In this document: one piece after another, positions 42,450 to 54,069 of the stretch
Numbering within the stretch: the stretch's first letter is position 1
How the letters are laid out: each line of letters begins with the position of its first letter
Origin: Ariolimax columbianus
Taxonomy: Eukaryota; Mollusca; Gastropoda; Stylommatophora; Arionidae
Direction of reading: 5' to 3'
DNA length: 64,000 nucleotides
Assembly (NCBI GenBank): GCA_036924085.1
Contig: JAVGWX010000013.1
Span: 60,604,390-60,668,389, forward strand
The notes under the pieces: generated by a model
What the model was told of the DNA's origin: nothing
Databases searched by the model: none
Seen by the model: only the letters and a program-made list of their open reading frames with translations
Program-made: the position numbers and the translations under genes

Positions 42450-43150
42450 AATTCAGCAGCCTGTGGGCTCATGCCCTTTCGCCCAAGTGTTTATGAGCTG
42501 TTTAGTACTGAACAGGGTGTTCCATTTTTCTGGCAGCGGAGGAAGAAGCTCTTTCCTAACACTGGCAAGCGCCGGACATTCAAAAATATGGTGTTGAACT
42601 GTTTCGTAGGGATGTGCGTACGGTCGGCACTCTGGAATATGTTCTGGTTGGATTCTATTCAAGTGACTGTTAAGTTGTATATATTTATTGCGAAGTCAGA
42701 AAATGGTGCTTTGATCTCTCCTTTTCTGAAGGTTGATGTTGTTTTGGGGATTTAGGATGACCATAGGTTTGTATATTTCTCTTCCAGTATTTTCCACTGC
42801 CCATCTATTCAGCCAAGCCTCTTTGTTCGCAGTCTTCAGTAGTGATTGACTGTCTGTAGGGTTGTTGGTGTGTATTGTTGTTCTTGACTTGATCCCTTCT
42901 TAGCCATCATGTCTGCACTGTCACTGCCAGGTGTATTTGAGTGGGCAGACATCGATTTCATAACTATTCTAACTTCACGGGATGTGATAAGCTGATTGGT
43001 ATCTCAGAACATTTGGGTAAGTTCAGGCTCCAAATGACTACCCATTTCTAGAAATTGACGAGCGGACAAACAGTCTGTAATGTTAACTATGTTGCGACTA
43101 CAATATCTACCAATTTTTTGTAACGCCTTTTCACCATTAGATATAAGAAA
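42450..43150 (-). mobile_element. RNase H-bearing LINE fragment (LINE-E2 group)
   Basis: Minus strand from 43140: KIGRYCSRNIVNITDCLSAR (RNase H with catalytic Asp), AHSNTPGSDSADMMAKKGSR (Asp of the last motif; the His is displaced), then frame 42662-42453 HHIFECPALASVRKELLPPL and [13 protein letters not shown]. Stops between blocks. Confidence 0.75.
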
Positions 43151-43187
43151 AATGTTATCTGTATTTCGAAGATTATTTACGAGAGGC

Positions 43188-44111
43188 GGTCAAATCAAAA
43201 GGGACTTTTTGTTCTAGCTCTAACTGAATGGGCTATAGCATGCTGGGACTACTATCATTAGTTGGGGGCACTTGTGTCCCGATACTGCTAGGTAATACTT
43301 GCCATGAGCAAGTCACGTGACAGATAAATTAAAAAATGGCGGACATCACTGTTAGTGCTTGCATGGAATAGCGTTTTGTGATGAAGTTTCGTGTCAAAGA
43401 TGGCTAGAAAACTGCGGAAATTTACAGAAGACTGCAATCACAATACGGCGATGAGATACTCAGTCGCAGTTAGACATTTGAATGGTGTAAAGGATTTAGA
43501 GAAGGCCGTACATCCGTGAGTGATGATCCCAGCCGTGTTGGCTCTCAACTCACCACAGTCATTCTTGTGAATATCCAGATTGTGAAACGCCTTATCCTGG
43601 ATGTTGATTTTCTACCCGGTGGTGCCACAATCAACAGTGAACAGCATATACACATTTTGAGTGATGGGCATATCCATATGCGGTAAAAACGGCCTGGTTT
43701 GATCACAAGGGGCATCCTACTCCTGTAAGATAACGCTCGACCTAATACGGCTCACCGCACTATGTACCATCTGTAGCAACTCGGTTGGAAAGGGGGGGGG
43801 GGGGGGGTATTGCCACATTCACTTACAGCTCTAGCTCCAAACGATTTCTAACTATTTGGACCCCTAAACCAATTCCTGGCAGGTCAGTATTTTAGCACTG
43901 ACGACGAAGTGAAACAGTCTGTATGGATTGGTTCAAACATACTGACAAACCTTTCTACTCTGAAGTTCTTCAAGCTTTACTTAAACGCTGGGATAAGTGC
44001 ATAAACGTTACAGGGGATTATATGGAAAAAGAAATGGCATTTTGACTACTTGAAAAATATATTTTTGGTAATTACTAACAAAAGTCCCGGTTTGACTACA
44101 ACGCCCCCGTA
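43188..44111 (+). mobile_element. Second mariner-family transposon, decayed
   Basis: TA-flanked (43188-43189, 44110-44111) with imperfect inverted ends: left 'gcggtcaaatcaaaagggac', right on minus 'cgttgtagtcaaaccgggac'. The plus strand encodes FRVKDGxKTAEIYRRLQSQY, SRSQTFEWCKGFREGRTSVS (helix-turn-helix region), DNARPNTAHRTM (second catalytic Asp) and STDDEVKQSV. About 920 bp, so the middle is deleted; a 16-G run at 43792-43807 and stops complete the damage. It is a different lineage from the copy at 13361-14119. Confidence 0.85.
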
Positions 44112-44309
44112 TATTGTGACCACCAAATATGATTCCAGGCCAGGCATATACAAGTATGCTCCTTGGAAGTGCGTTTTTAATTTTAAAAATACTATTTCTA
44201 ATAGAAATAAAAGTCCTGGTTTACTATAATGTTTTTTTTTTTACTGTCATGGTCACAAGAATGGAAAAAGTATGAAACGAAAAAATCAGACAGAAGGTGG
44301 GTCCAGCAC

Positions 44310-44455
44310 CGTGCCTGAAATACATGGAAAAGCAGAGAATGAAATGGTTCGAACACCTGACAAAAATGCAACTTAAGTTATCAGCTGCACGGAACTATAA
44401 CACCGGACAAGACGGTTGCAGAGCAAGAGGGAGACCAAATAAAAGATGAATATAT
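44310..44455 (+). pseudogene. LINE-D tail fragment
   Basis: Reads KYMEKQRMKWFEHLTKMQ and CRARGRPNKR, the RMKWFGHLxRM...RARGRP tail. 5' truncated. Confidence 0.65.
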
Positions 44456-44467
44456 GGTTTCAGTTTA

Positions 44468-44705
44468 CTTCTTTTTCATTCGTTCTCAAACTCCCGCTAC
44501 CAAGCCTCGAAAAGGGTTTTGCAAGTAACAGGATGTAGCCCGGAGAACGGAATGTGTTGTGTCGGAGTTTACAGTTGGACTGCGATATTTGCACCTTTGG
44601 GTTCTGTTATGCCTGTAATCCAGGACAACCCCGTGGGGTGGAGAAAGGTCTTGGCAGCTCTGTGTCGCTGGTCCTGTTACTAGCAATTCCAGAACGCTAA
44701 AGCCC
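44468..44705 (-). mobile_element. SINE-A, long subtype
   Basis: Plus 'cgttctcaaactcccgctac', 'gcaagtaacaggatgtagcc' and 'gtttacagttggactgcgat'. About 100 bp of the middle is missing compared with 48258-48620. Confidence 0.75.
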
Positions 44706-44871
44706 ATTCAGGAAGAGCTAGATCAAAATCCCTTTGATTGTTCCTGCATATGAAGCGACAAATCTGGCACACGATAGAAAACTACATCTCCTCACGACCT
44801 GTATCGACACGAGCTGATATAAAATGATCATGATTGGGGCTATTATTAATATGTGACATTTTGCCTGATCT

Positions 44872-45182
44872 GCATTAGGGGCCGAACGCAGCTGTGAATA
44901 ATCTGACAGCATTAGGGGCCGAACGCAGCTGTGAATAATCTGACAGCATTAGGGGCCGAACGCAGCTGTGAATAATCTGACAGCATTAGAGGCCGAACGC
45001 AGCTGTGAATAATCTGACAGAATTAGGGGCCGAAAAGCGCATCTGTGAATAGTCTGACAGCATTAGCGGCCGAAAAACGCAGCTGTAAATAATCTGACAG
45101 CATTAGGGGCCGAAAAACGCAGCTGTGAATAATCTGACAGCATTAGGGGCCGAAAAATGCAGCTGTAAATAATCTGACAGCA
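44872..45182 (+). repeat. 37/40-bp tandem array, 8 units, from SINE-A head
   Basis: Unit 'gcattaggggccgaacgcag' plus 'ctgtgaataatctgaca'; later units gain 'aaa'. The last unit runs into 'gcagtcagcgacaccaagct', which is the SINE-A head (compare 'gcagtcagcgactcgtagct' at 17644). Confidence 0.93.
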
Positions 45183-45430
45183 GTCAGCGACACCAAGCTG
45201 GACGCTTACATCAGAGTCAGCGAGCTAGAGCTGACAAAACCATATCCGCCCTGGAAACAGGCTACACCCATGCAGTCTGGCTGAGAGAATAGGGATCGCA
45301 GTGAGAAAGTTAAATTAGTTCCCAAAATATCGTTCTGAGACAGGATGTGTCGGGCTGAAAGGTGCAGAAATTGTAGCCTTGCTGCAAACTTCGACACAAC
45401 ATCGCAGCCAGGGAATTTTCGTCTCCTCCT
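45183..45430 (+). mobile_element. SINE-A, short subtype
   Basis: 'gaaacaggctacacccatgc', 'gtgtcgggctgaaaggtgca' and 'gtagccttgctgcaaacttc'. The GAA tail is lost. Confidence 0.75.
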
Positions 45431-46189
45431 TCTTAAGGCCCTACATTCTTCCAGAAGGTTGGTCGCAAAACTGAATATAACTATCTCTTCTACACATCTA
45501 TCTTTATCTAAATTTTTACTTATTTATTTAAAATAAAATTATATCGACCTGTCCTCTCCGTAACCCACAATGTAATGCCCCGCTACAGTCATCAGTATCT
45601 ACAGTAGGCTGTGCATCAGCAGTCAAATACGTATGATAAGAACCCATTTGGGGTGAATTAAAAAACAAGCACCAAAAGACTGGAGGGGAAGAGAGGTCGG
45701 GGATGAGGATTGGGTAATTGGGGTGTCATATAGAATGGGGTCTGGGTTTTGTGACGAAGTGTGACGGTGGGAGAGATCAGGCATTGCCACAAATTTTATG
45801 ACCTTATATGTGGACTACCACCCATTCTCGGCAGCAGTCTGTATAAGTATAGTCTCTACTTCTACATATATTTTTATTTTAACAGACGGGTGCTCGCTAA
45901 GGTGAATAGAAAGAAAGGCAGAGACAGATATATGAACCGAAGAAGAGATAGTTTCAAATAGCTGACCTTCCAACGAAATGAAATATACGATAGGACAAAC
46001 CTGGCTCACCTTGTTACCATAGCAACCAGTAGAGCCTTCGTAATGCGCTGACATTCCACCAATGAAAGTCAGGATAGGAGTTAATACAGAACATAATGCA
46101 GTCCATTCGGTGTATACACATTTTTGTATACCGTGCTAGAATAAACACAGATGCGTGTACGCTATGGTAGGCCTACGCTGTTAGTTATT
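45431..46189. other. Unassigned
   Basis: No gene or repeat recognised; short frames only. Confidence 0.3.
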
Positions 46190-46509
46190 TGGTTTTTAAA
46201 AACATAGTTATTTAGTTAATTAGTTAGTTAGTTAGTTAGTTAGTTAGTTGGTTGGTTGGTTGATTGGTTCGTTTGTTTGTTCGTTGGTTTGGTTGGTTGG
46301 TTTGATGTTTGTGTTGTGGGGTTGGTTGGTTGGCTGGTTCATTGGTTGATTAATTGTGTGGGGTTGTTGGCTGATTGGTTGTGTATGGTGGTTAATTGGT
46401 TGGTTTACTTGCTGGTTGGTTGGTCGGTTAGTTAGTTAGTAAGTTAGTTAGTCAGCTAGCTAGTTACATAGTTAGTTAGTCAATTAGCTAGTTACTTAGT
46501 TGTCTTTCT
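46190..46509 (+). repeat. (GTTA)n and (GGTT)n microsatellite
   Basis: 'gttagttagttagttagtta' passing into 'ggttggttgg' and back. Confidence 0.9.
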
Positions 46510-47000
46510 TTTGAGCGTCTGTCCTGTTCCGAGTGAGTTGCGTTGGTCATTGTGAGCCCTCGTCGTTGCACAACCCGTCGTGTCATCTATCCTCTTGTCT
46601 CTCGATCGGCCTCTTGCCCTATATCCAGATCTACCAGCGTTGTAAGCCATTGGAAGAAAGTTGCTGATGGTGCATACTCAAGAGATACTCGAACGAACGT
46701 GTTCTGCGCCTAGACATGTACTCAGCACAAGACATAGTGCCGACCACACCTCGAATTTTTTTTCACAGACTATCTTTCCTGGTAACACCGATGACCTTCC
46801 TCAAACACGTCATTTCACACGACGAAATTCTGCTCTAACACGCCCTGGATAGGGACAATGTTTGGCACGGATATCACAGAGTTGGTATAAATATACTGTT
46901 TATCAGCTATTGCTTTGTTGCCAAACTAATGCTCAAGTGCCTAAGCAGTGGTAACAGCTTATAAATCATAGCTGATGCATTCTGACACCTAGTCTCTTAA
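46510..47000 (-). pseudogene. LINE-W C-terminal part
   Basis: Parallel to 7275-7900: plus 'tggtaacaccgatgaccttc' and 'cgacgaaattctgctctaac' and 'tgctttgttgccaaactaat' are shared. On minus these are the WATKQ, EEGHRCYQ and LMAYNAGRSG codons. Frames broken. Confidence 0.78.
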
Positions 47001-47227
47001 AAATACTTCAAAAATATCTTCTCTATACTGTAGTAAGTTTATTACCTAAAAGTGCGACCGAATTATCAAAAACGAGAAATAGATTAGTATACTAAAATGG
47101 CATTCCATTATTGGGAAGTCATACTCTATAACGTGTAGCTCGTTTGTCCGGGAAGTAAGAAAAACGAAATTGGTTCTGTCACTATGTGTGTTGCTTAGAG
47201 ACAGTCGGAAGTTGTTGAGAGATACTT
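47001..47227. other. Unassigned
   Basis: Nothing recognised. Confidence 0.3.
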
Positions 47228-47912
47228 CTTCTTCGTCGTTCGATCTCAAACTCGCTACAAAACCCTGAAAAGAGCTTTGCAAGTAGCAGGATGTAGTTTA
47301 TGTCGTAGTTTACAGCTTGACTGCGATATGTGCCCCTTTTGGTCCGACACATCTGACTTCAGCAGGTATTTTTGGGTACCGGGTTAACCTTTCATCTTCG
47401 ATCCCTTCTACTTAGCCAGTCTGCCCTGCTGCAGTCTGTTATCCAGGATCACCACTTGGAGGTGGAGAAGCGTCTTGGCAGCTTTAGATCGCTGACCCTG
47501 ATGCTAGCAGTCAGATTTGGGTTATTGACCACTGCAGCATCTTGATCCCAATTGAGGGATATCAAACGGTGTTTCAGTTGAAAATTAGTGGGCTGAAGAT
47601 GAAGTATAGTGAATGAGTTGAAAGTAGTCAGCGACTCATAGCTGACTGCTTGCATCAGGGTCAGCGAACCACAACTCACCAAGACCGTATTCCCCCATGA
47701 ATCGGCGGTCCCGCAAAAATCCTGCACTTGTGTATTCTGGCTATGAGAATATAGATCATAGTCGGAAGGCAAACCCGTACCCCGAAAATCCCAGCTGGAA
47801 CGGGATATGTTGGGCCAGAAAGCGCAGATATCACATCCTCGATGTAAACTACGACACAACGCCCTTTTCAAGACGAATGAAGAAGAAGAAGAAGAAAAAA
47901 AAAGGAGAAGAA
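47228..47912. mobile_element. Two SINE-A copies head to head
   Basis: 47228-47560 is a long-subtype copy on minus (plus 'tagtttacagcttgactgcg', 'gccagtctgccctgctgcag'). 47575-47912 is a short-subtype copy on plus ('cagtcagcgactcatagctg'-type head near 47625, 'gttgggccagaaagcgcaga', tail 'gaagaagaagaagaaaaaaa'). Together they form a 680-bp imperfect palindrome. Confidence 0.8.
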
Positions 47913-48233
47913 ACTTTCTTGTCTGTGCGGTATCTAGGAACAAACTTTGTTTCTTCACCATGGGAGTCATTTTCGTAAAGGAAATGACATTGTTGCCAAC
48001 CTTCCAAGAAAGACAATAATTACGCTGTAACCCGTTCCTGCAAACATGAAACATGAGATATATGACAGATACCTAAAAGGTGGTGTAAAGTCAAAAGGAT
48101 GGATATGCAATCCAACGGACTGCAAAGATGGCCGATATCAAGGCTCTACTGTATTAACATTCTTTTGACAAAACAATATCACCCAGATCTAAACTTCATT
48201 TATTTATTTAAACGTAAAACAAATACGCAATTG

Positions 48234-48620
48234 GCTTGGCTTGGCTTGGCTTGGCTTGGCTTCGTTCGTTCCCAATCTTCCGCTTCCAAACAGTGAAAAG
48301 GGCTTAAGTAGCAGAATGTAGTCCAGAGAACGGAATGCGTTGTGTCGTAATTTACAGCTTGACTGCGATATTTGCACCTTTCGGTCCAACACATCCGACT
48401 TCAGCAAGCATTTTTTTAGTACCGGGTTAGTATTCCCTCTTCGATCCCTTCTCCTTAGCCAGTCTGCTCTGTTGCAATCTGTTATCCAGGATCCCCGCGT
48501 GGAGGTGTAGAAGGGCCTTGGCAGCTCTGGTTCGCTGGCCCTGACGCTAGCAGTCAGCTATGGGTCCTTGACCGCTGCAGCTTATGTGCTGCTCAACATC
48601 GTGATCCCAAATACGGAATT
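48234..48620 (-). mobile_element. SINE-A, long subtype, near-identical to 14888-15235
   Basis: Full-length. The GAA tail expected on the right of the minus strand is replaced by a (GGCTT)5 tract on plus at 48234-48262. The body differs from 14888-15235 at only a few visible positions. Confidence 0.85.
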
Positions 48621-48679
48621 GAAGCATTGCTATAATTGTTTGATTTTAATGCTTTGTTTCAAATCTGTATAGAGAAACA

Positions 48680-48955
48680 AAGCATTAGGCTAATCCAGGG
48701 GGAACTGAGACGTTAGTCCAGTCAGACACAACATACTGACCGAAACCACATTCGCTCTTCTTTGTAGCGTTCCCTTGAAACAGGCAGTTTTAAAGGCAGC
48801 CTGGGTGACAAGACGTGGATCGATGTGATCCTCGTAGTAGTAGGAGCCACGCAGATGAAATCAAGCATAGCATAACCGCCTGGATAACAACAACCCGGCA
48901 CTTAACGACCTGTTCAGGGCGCACAAAAAAGTGAACCTACTCATTGTGGACATTA
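48680..48955 (+). mobile_element. Element B, most complete copy
   Basis: From the 5' edge 'gacgttagtccagtcagaca', 'caacatactgaccgaaacca' through 'gtagcgttcccttgaaacag' and 'tggatcgatgtgatcctcgt' to the 3' end 'gtgaacctactcattgtgga'. It shows that the 37-bp unit of two satellites belongs to this element's 5' edge. Confidence 0.75.
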
Positions 48956-49250
48956 AACGAAGTATGGTCGGCACTACGGCTTGTGCCGAATACATTTCCA
49001 GGCAAAAAATAAGTTGGTTTGGTCATCTCATGAGAACGCACCCTCATCATCTTCCACTGATGGCTTACAATGCTGGTAGATCTGGCTACGGGGCAAGAGG
49101 GCGGCCGAGAGGTAGGTGGATAGATGACATTAGAGTGATTCTGCAACGACAAGGGCTCACATTGATCGAAGCAACGCACTTGGCGCAGGATAGACGACTC
49201 AAGCTCCCCATGACGCTAAACGGCAAAAGTGGAAAGAAAACTAACTAACT
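48956..49250 (+). pseudogene. LINE-W tail
   Basis: Frame 48931-49248: ISRQKISWFGHLMRTHPHH, LMAYNAGRSGYGARGRPRGR, WIDDIRVILQRQGLTLIEAT, AQDRRLKLPM. It is the cleanest LINE-W tail and ends near 'aactaactaactaac'. Confidence 0.88.
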
Positions 49251-49282
49251 AACTAACAACAATAGGCTAATTCAGAATCTGT

Positions 49283-50935
49283 TTGAAAATCAAATGGCGA
49301 TTATTTCAATTAAAGGACTCACAAAACCAGTTTCAAAAGTGCGTGCTTTCACCGAATCTCTATAACGCATATTCTGAGAGGATGTTGGAAAAGGTTGTTC
49401 GAAGTCGCAATAGGAGTGTCAAAGTCAATGGTGTGGAAGTTAATGCCATCAAATTTGCCGATGACCAAGACATAGTGGGAGAATCACTATCAACGTTGCA
49501 AATGTGGCTTGAAAAAAATAACAGCGAAAGAGTTTGGTATGAAAATAAACACTTTTAAGACACAGACTTTGGAAATCGCTAAGCAACAGAGGCCCAAAAA
49601 TATAATAGTCAATGGAGAAACAATCGAACAAGTACATCAGTTTACATATTTTGGGCTAACCCCTACTTTGCTCTATTGTTTGAGTTTATTGAGATGGACT
49701 CGCACATCGGTTAACCACCCTCCGAAAGCACTTGTCCCAAACCAGCGGAGTATTAAGCTGCTCGAGCCTAGCCCGCTAACCAGGAAACTTTTCTTCCAGT
49801 TACATCCAGCTCATACCCGCGCTGCGACCTGCACATAGGCATATGTCCCTGTAGAGGTACAGGTCGACTAAGTGGGACCTGCACATGGGCATATGTCCCT
49901 GTAGAGGTACAGGTCGACTGTGGGACCTGCACATGGGCATATGTCCCTGTAGAGGTACAGGTCGACTGTGGGACCTGCACATGGGCATATGTCCCTGTAG
50001 AGGTACAGGTCGACTAAGTGGGACCTGCACATGGACATCTGTCCCTGAAGAGGTACAGGTCCACTAAGTGGGACCTGCACATGGGCATATGTCCCTGTAG
50101 ATGTACAGGTCGACTAACTGGGACCTGCACATGGGCATATGTCCCTGTAGAGGTACAGGTCGACTGTGGGACCTGCACATGGGCATATGTCCCTGTAGAG
50201 GTACAGGTCGACTAAGTAGGACCTGCACATGGGCATATGTCCCTGTAGAGGTACAGGTCGACTAAGTGGGACCTGCACATGGGCATATGTCCCTGTAGAG
50301 GTACAGGTCGACTAAGTGGGACCTGCACATGGGCATATGTCACTGTAGAGGTACAGGTCGACTAAGTCGTACCTGTACATGGGCATCTGTCCCTGTAGAA
50401 GTACAGGTCGACTAAGAACTACAAAAGAGGCCCGAAATGAGCCATAAATTAAGACAAGGATTACATTTTCAAAACAAAAAAGACATTCATAGAACAAACA
50501 GAAATTGCTATCCTCAAAGAATATCCGAATAGAACTCAGGAAACGAATTCCTGCCACTCATGTATGGCGAATCCCAATGTATAGGGCTAAAACATGGACT
50601 TTAGTCAAGAAAGAAGACAAAAGATTGAAAGCGTTCGAAATGTAGTGCTATAGAATGGAAAAATTTGAGTTTGGCATAAAAGAGATTCGTTGTCAATGTT
50701 CTCACTAAAGTGGGCATTTAAAAACAAATATTGAAAATCATACAAAAACAAATATTGAAAATCATACAAAAACGAAGATTTAGTTAGCTGGGACACATTA
50801 TAAGACATGGACGTTTTCTACAGAATATAATAGAGGACAATATCTAGGGGACAAGAGGAGGGGGACTAGTAAGATTCACCCTGACGGTCTCCGGCATGCA
50901 GAGACAGTAACGTACTGAACTATACTGGAATGAAG
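49283..50935 (+). mobile_element. LINE-D, RT to tail, split by element K
   Basis: Left part: QKCVLSPNLYNAYSERML and AIKFADDQDIVGES (RT catalytic motif C intact), then EFGMKINTFKTQTLEI and VNGETIEQVHQFTYFG at 49660. Right part from 50480: KQKLLSSKNIRIELRKR, AKTWTLVKKEDKRLKAFEM, RRFSWLGHIIRHGRFLQN-type frames to 50830. Between them (about 49665-50416) is element K with its array. The tail runs toward the satellite starting at 50936. Confidence 0.8.
49665..50416 (+). repeat. Element K with 46/50-bp tandem array, about 12 units
   Basis: K enters near 'gagatggactcgcacatcgg'. Its final unit 'ggacctgcacatgggcatat' plus 'gtccctgtagaggtacaggt' plus 'cgactaagt' is repeated from 49827 to 50416. Other K copies (19371-19520, 29278-29405) carry it once. 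Frames of 60-81 aa here are array read-through. Confidence 0.9.
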
Positions 50936-53555
50936 AAAGCTCCAAAGGATAACCTCAGATAGAGAGACATGCTCAGACAACCTTACAACCAGTTTTAGGT
51001 CTGACTAGCCAGAGGATAGCCTCAAATAGAGAAGCATGCTCAGACAACCTTACAACCAGTTTTAGGTCTGACTAGCCAGAGGATAGCCTCAAATAGAGAG
51101 GCATGCTCAGACAACCTTACAACCAGTCTTAGGTCTGACTAGCCAGATGATAGCCTCAAATAGAGAGGAATGCTCAGACAACCTTACAACCAGTCTTAGG
51201 TCTGACTAGCCAGAGGATAGCCTCAAATAGAGAGGCATGCTCAGACAACCTTACAACCAGTCTTAGGTCTGACTAGCCAGAGGATAGCCTCAAATAGAGA
51301 GGCATGCTCAGACAACCTTACAACCAGTCTTAGGTCTGACTAGCCAGAGGATAGCCTCAAATAGAGAGGCATGCTCAGACAACCTTACAACCAGTCTTAG
51401 GTCTAACTAGCCAGAGGATAGCCTCAAATAGAGAGGCATGCTCAGATAACCTTACAACCAGTCTTAGGTCTGACTAGCCAGGGGATAGCCTCAAATAGAG
51501 AGGCATGCTCAGACAACCTTACAATCAGTCTAAGGTCTGACTAGCCAGAGGATAGCCTCAAATAGAGAGGCATGCCCAGACAACCTTACAACCAGTCTCA
51601 GGACTGATCAACCAGAGGATAAGGTCAAATGGAAAGACATGAACAGACAACCTTACAACCAGTCTCAGGACTGATCAACCAGAGGATAAGGTCAAATGGA
51701 AAGACACGAACAGACAACCTTACAACCAGTCTCGGGACTGATCAACCAGAGGATAAGGTCAAATGGAAAGACATGAACAGACAACCTTACAACCAGTCTC
51801 AGGACTGATCAACCAGAGGATAAGGTCAAATGGAAAGACATGAACAGACAACCTTACAACCAGTCTCAGGACTGATCAACCAGAGGATACGGTCAAATGG
51901 AAAGACATGAACAGACAACCTTACAACCAGTCTCAGGACTGATCAACCAGAGGATAAGGTCAAATGGAAAGACATGAACAGACAACCTTACAACCAGTCT
52001 CAGGACTGATCAACCAGAGGATAAGGTCAAATGGAAAGACATGAACAGACAACCTTACAACCAGTCTCAGGACTGATCAACCAGAGGATAAGGTCAAATG
52101 GAAAGACATGAACAGACAACCTTACAACCAGTCTCAGGACTGATCAACCAGAGGATAAGGTCAAATGGAGAGACATACAACCTTATATCGAGTCATCAGG
52201 ACTGATCAACTAGAGGATAGGGTGAAATGGAGAGACATACTCAGAGAACCTTACAACCAGTATTATTACTGATCAACCAGAGGATAGAGTAAAATGGAGA
52301 GACATACAACCTTATACCGAGTCTTAAGACTGATCAACTAGAGGATAGAGTAAAATGGAGAGACATACAACCTTATATCGAGTCATAAGACTGGTCAACT
52401 AGAGGATAGGGTGAAATGGAGAGACATACTCAGACAACCTTACAACCAGTATTATTACTGATCAACCAGAGGATAGAGTAAAATGGAGAGACATACAACC
52501 TTATATCGAGTCTTAAGACTGATCAACTAGAGGATAGGGTGAAATGGAGAGACATACAACCTTATATCGAGTCATAAGACTGATCAACTAGAGGATAGGG
52601 TGAAATGGAGAGACATACAACCTTATATCGAGTCATAAGACTGATCAACTAGAGGATATGGTGAAATGGAGAGACATACAACCTTATATCGAGTCATCAG
52701 ACTGATCAACTAGAGGATAGAGTAAAATGGAGAGACATACAACCTTATATCGAGTCATAAGACTGATGAACTAGAGGATAGGGTGAAATGGAGAGACATA
52801 CAACCTTATATCGAGTCATAAGACTGATCAACTAGAGGATAGGGTGAAATGGAGAGACATACAACTTTATATCGAGTCATAAGACTGATCAACTAGAGGA
52901 TAGGGTGAAATGGAGAGACATACAACTTTATATCGAGTCATAAGACTGATCAACTAGAGGATAGGGTGAAATGGAGAGACATACAACCTTATATCGAGTC
53001 ATAAGACTGATCAACTAGAGGATAGGATGAAATGGAGAGACATACAACCTTATATCGAGTCATCAGACTGATCAACTAGAGGATAGAGTAAAATGGAGAG
53101 ACATACAACCTTATATCGAGTCATAAGACTGATCAACTAGAGGATAGGGTGAAATGGAGAGACATACAACCTTATATCGAGTCATAAGACTGATCAACTA
53201 GAGGATAGGGTGAAATGGAGAGACATACAACCTTATATCGAGTCATAAGACTGATCAACTAGAGGATAGGGTGAAATGGAGAGACATACAACCTTATATC
53301 GAGTCTTAAGACTGATCAACTAGAGGATAGGGTGAAATGGAGAGACATACAACCTTATATCGAGTCATAAGACTGATCAACTAGAGGATAGGGTGAAATG
53401 GAGAGACATACAACCTTATATCGAGTCTTAAGACTGATCAACTAGAGGATAGGGTGAAATGGAGAGACATACAACCTTATATCGAGTCATCAGACTGATC
53501 AACTAGAGGATAGGGTGAAATGGAGAGACACACTCAGACAACTTTACGACCAGTC
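50936..53555 (+). repeat. 2.6-kb satellite with three successive subfamilies
   Basis: 50936-51610: ten units of 67 bp ('ccagaggatagcctcaaata'). 51611-52150: eight units of 67 bp ('ccagaggataaggtcaaatg'). 52150-53555: about 22 units, mostly 61 bp ('aactagaggatagggtgaaa'), with a few 67-bp hybrids near 52200-52470. All share an aligned core (gaggata, gagacat, accttac or accttat, gactgatc). Units of the third type encode EDRVKWRDI, similar to the end of many LINE proteins, and the array starts where the LINE-D tail should end. Confidence 0.93.
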
Positions 53556-54010
53556 GTATGATTATGATGATTCTTTGTGTAAAGGGTTTGTTTAGTTTGT
53601 TTGAACATATTATTTTGCATTTTTTAATGTCGATAAAAACAAAACACCACTTATGTTACGGCCTCAAGGCCTTCGCCGTGGAAAACGAACGGTATGCAAA
53701 CAACTAACAAATCACTACCAAAAAAACAAAACAAGATACAATGAGCAGATTAAGTACCAGGATGTGCCAGGAAAGTATGAAATTCCGTGTCTCACGCGTT
53801 CCTGGCACATCCACGTATGGCAACGAACTTTAACCGCTAATATTACATCATGTCTTGTACTTCGTTTTGTTTACTGTTGTTGTATGCTGGTTGTTTTCGT
53901 GCGTTCTTTGTCTCTGACGAAGGCCTCGAGGCCGTAACATAAGTGGTGTTTTTATTTTGCCCTGATGCGGTCTCTGGGCCACTACCTATATATGTTTGTA
54001 TCGATTTTTG
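53556..54010. mobile_element. Element P-like foldback
   Basis: Left arm 53637-53740 (plus 'acttatgttacggcctcaag') and right arm 53870-53965 (plus 'ctctgacgaaggcctcgagg') are inverted copies. The hairpin GGCC-TCGA-GGCC replaces the GGCC-TATT-GGTC of the other P copies, a stem kept with a changed sequence. No coding region between. Confidence 0.6.
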
Positions 54011-54069
54011 AACGTCAGTACCGCAGCAGCTTCGCTTTACTTACCTTCAACTCAAATTGAGACAGTCCT

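Noticed and set aside
49768..50557. Short Cys/Pro/Leu repeat peptides on both strands
   Set aside because: Products of the element K tandem array; no constant start or stop context.
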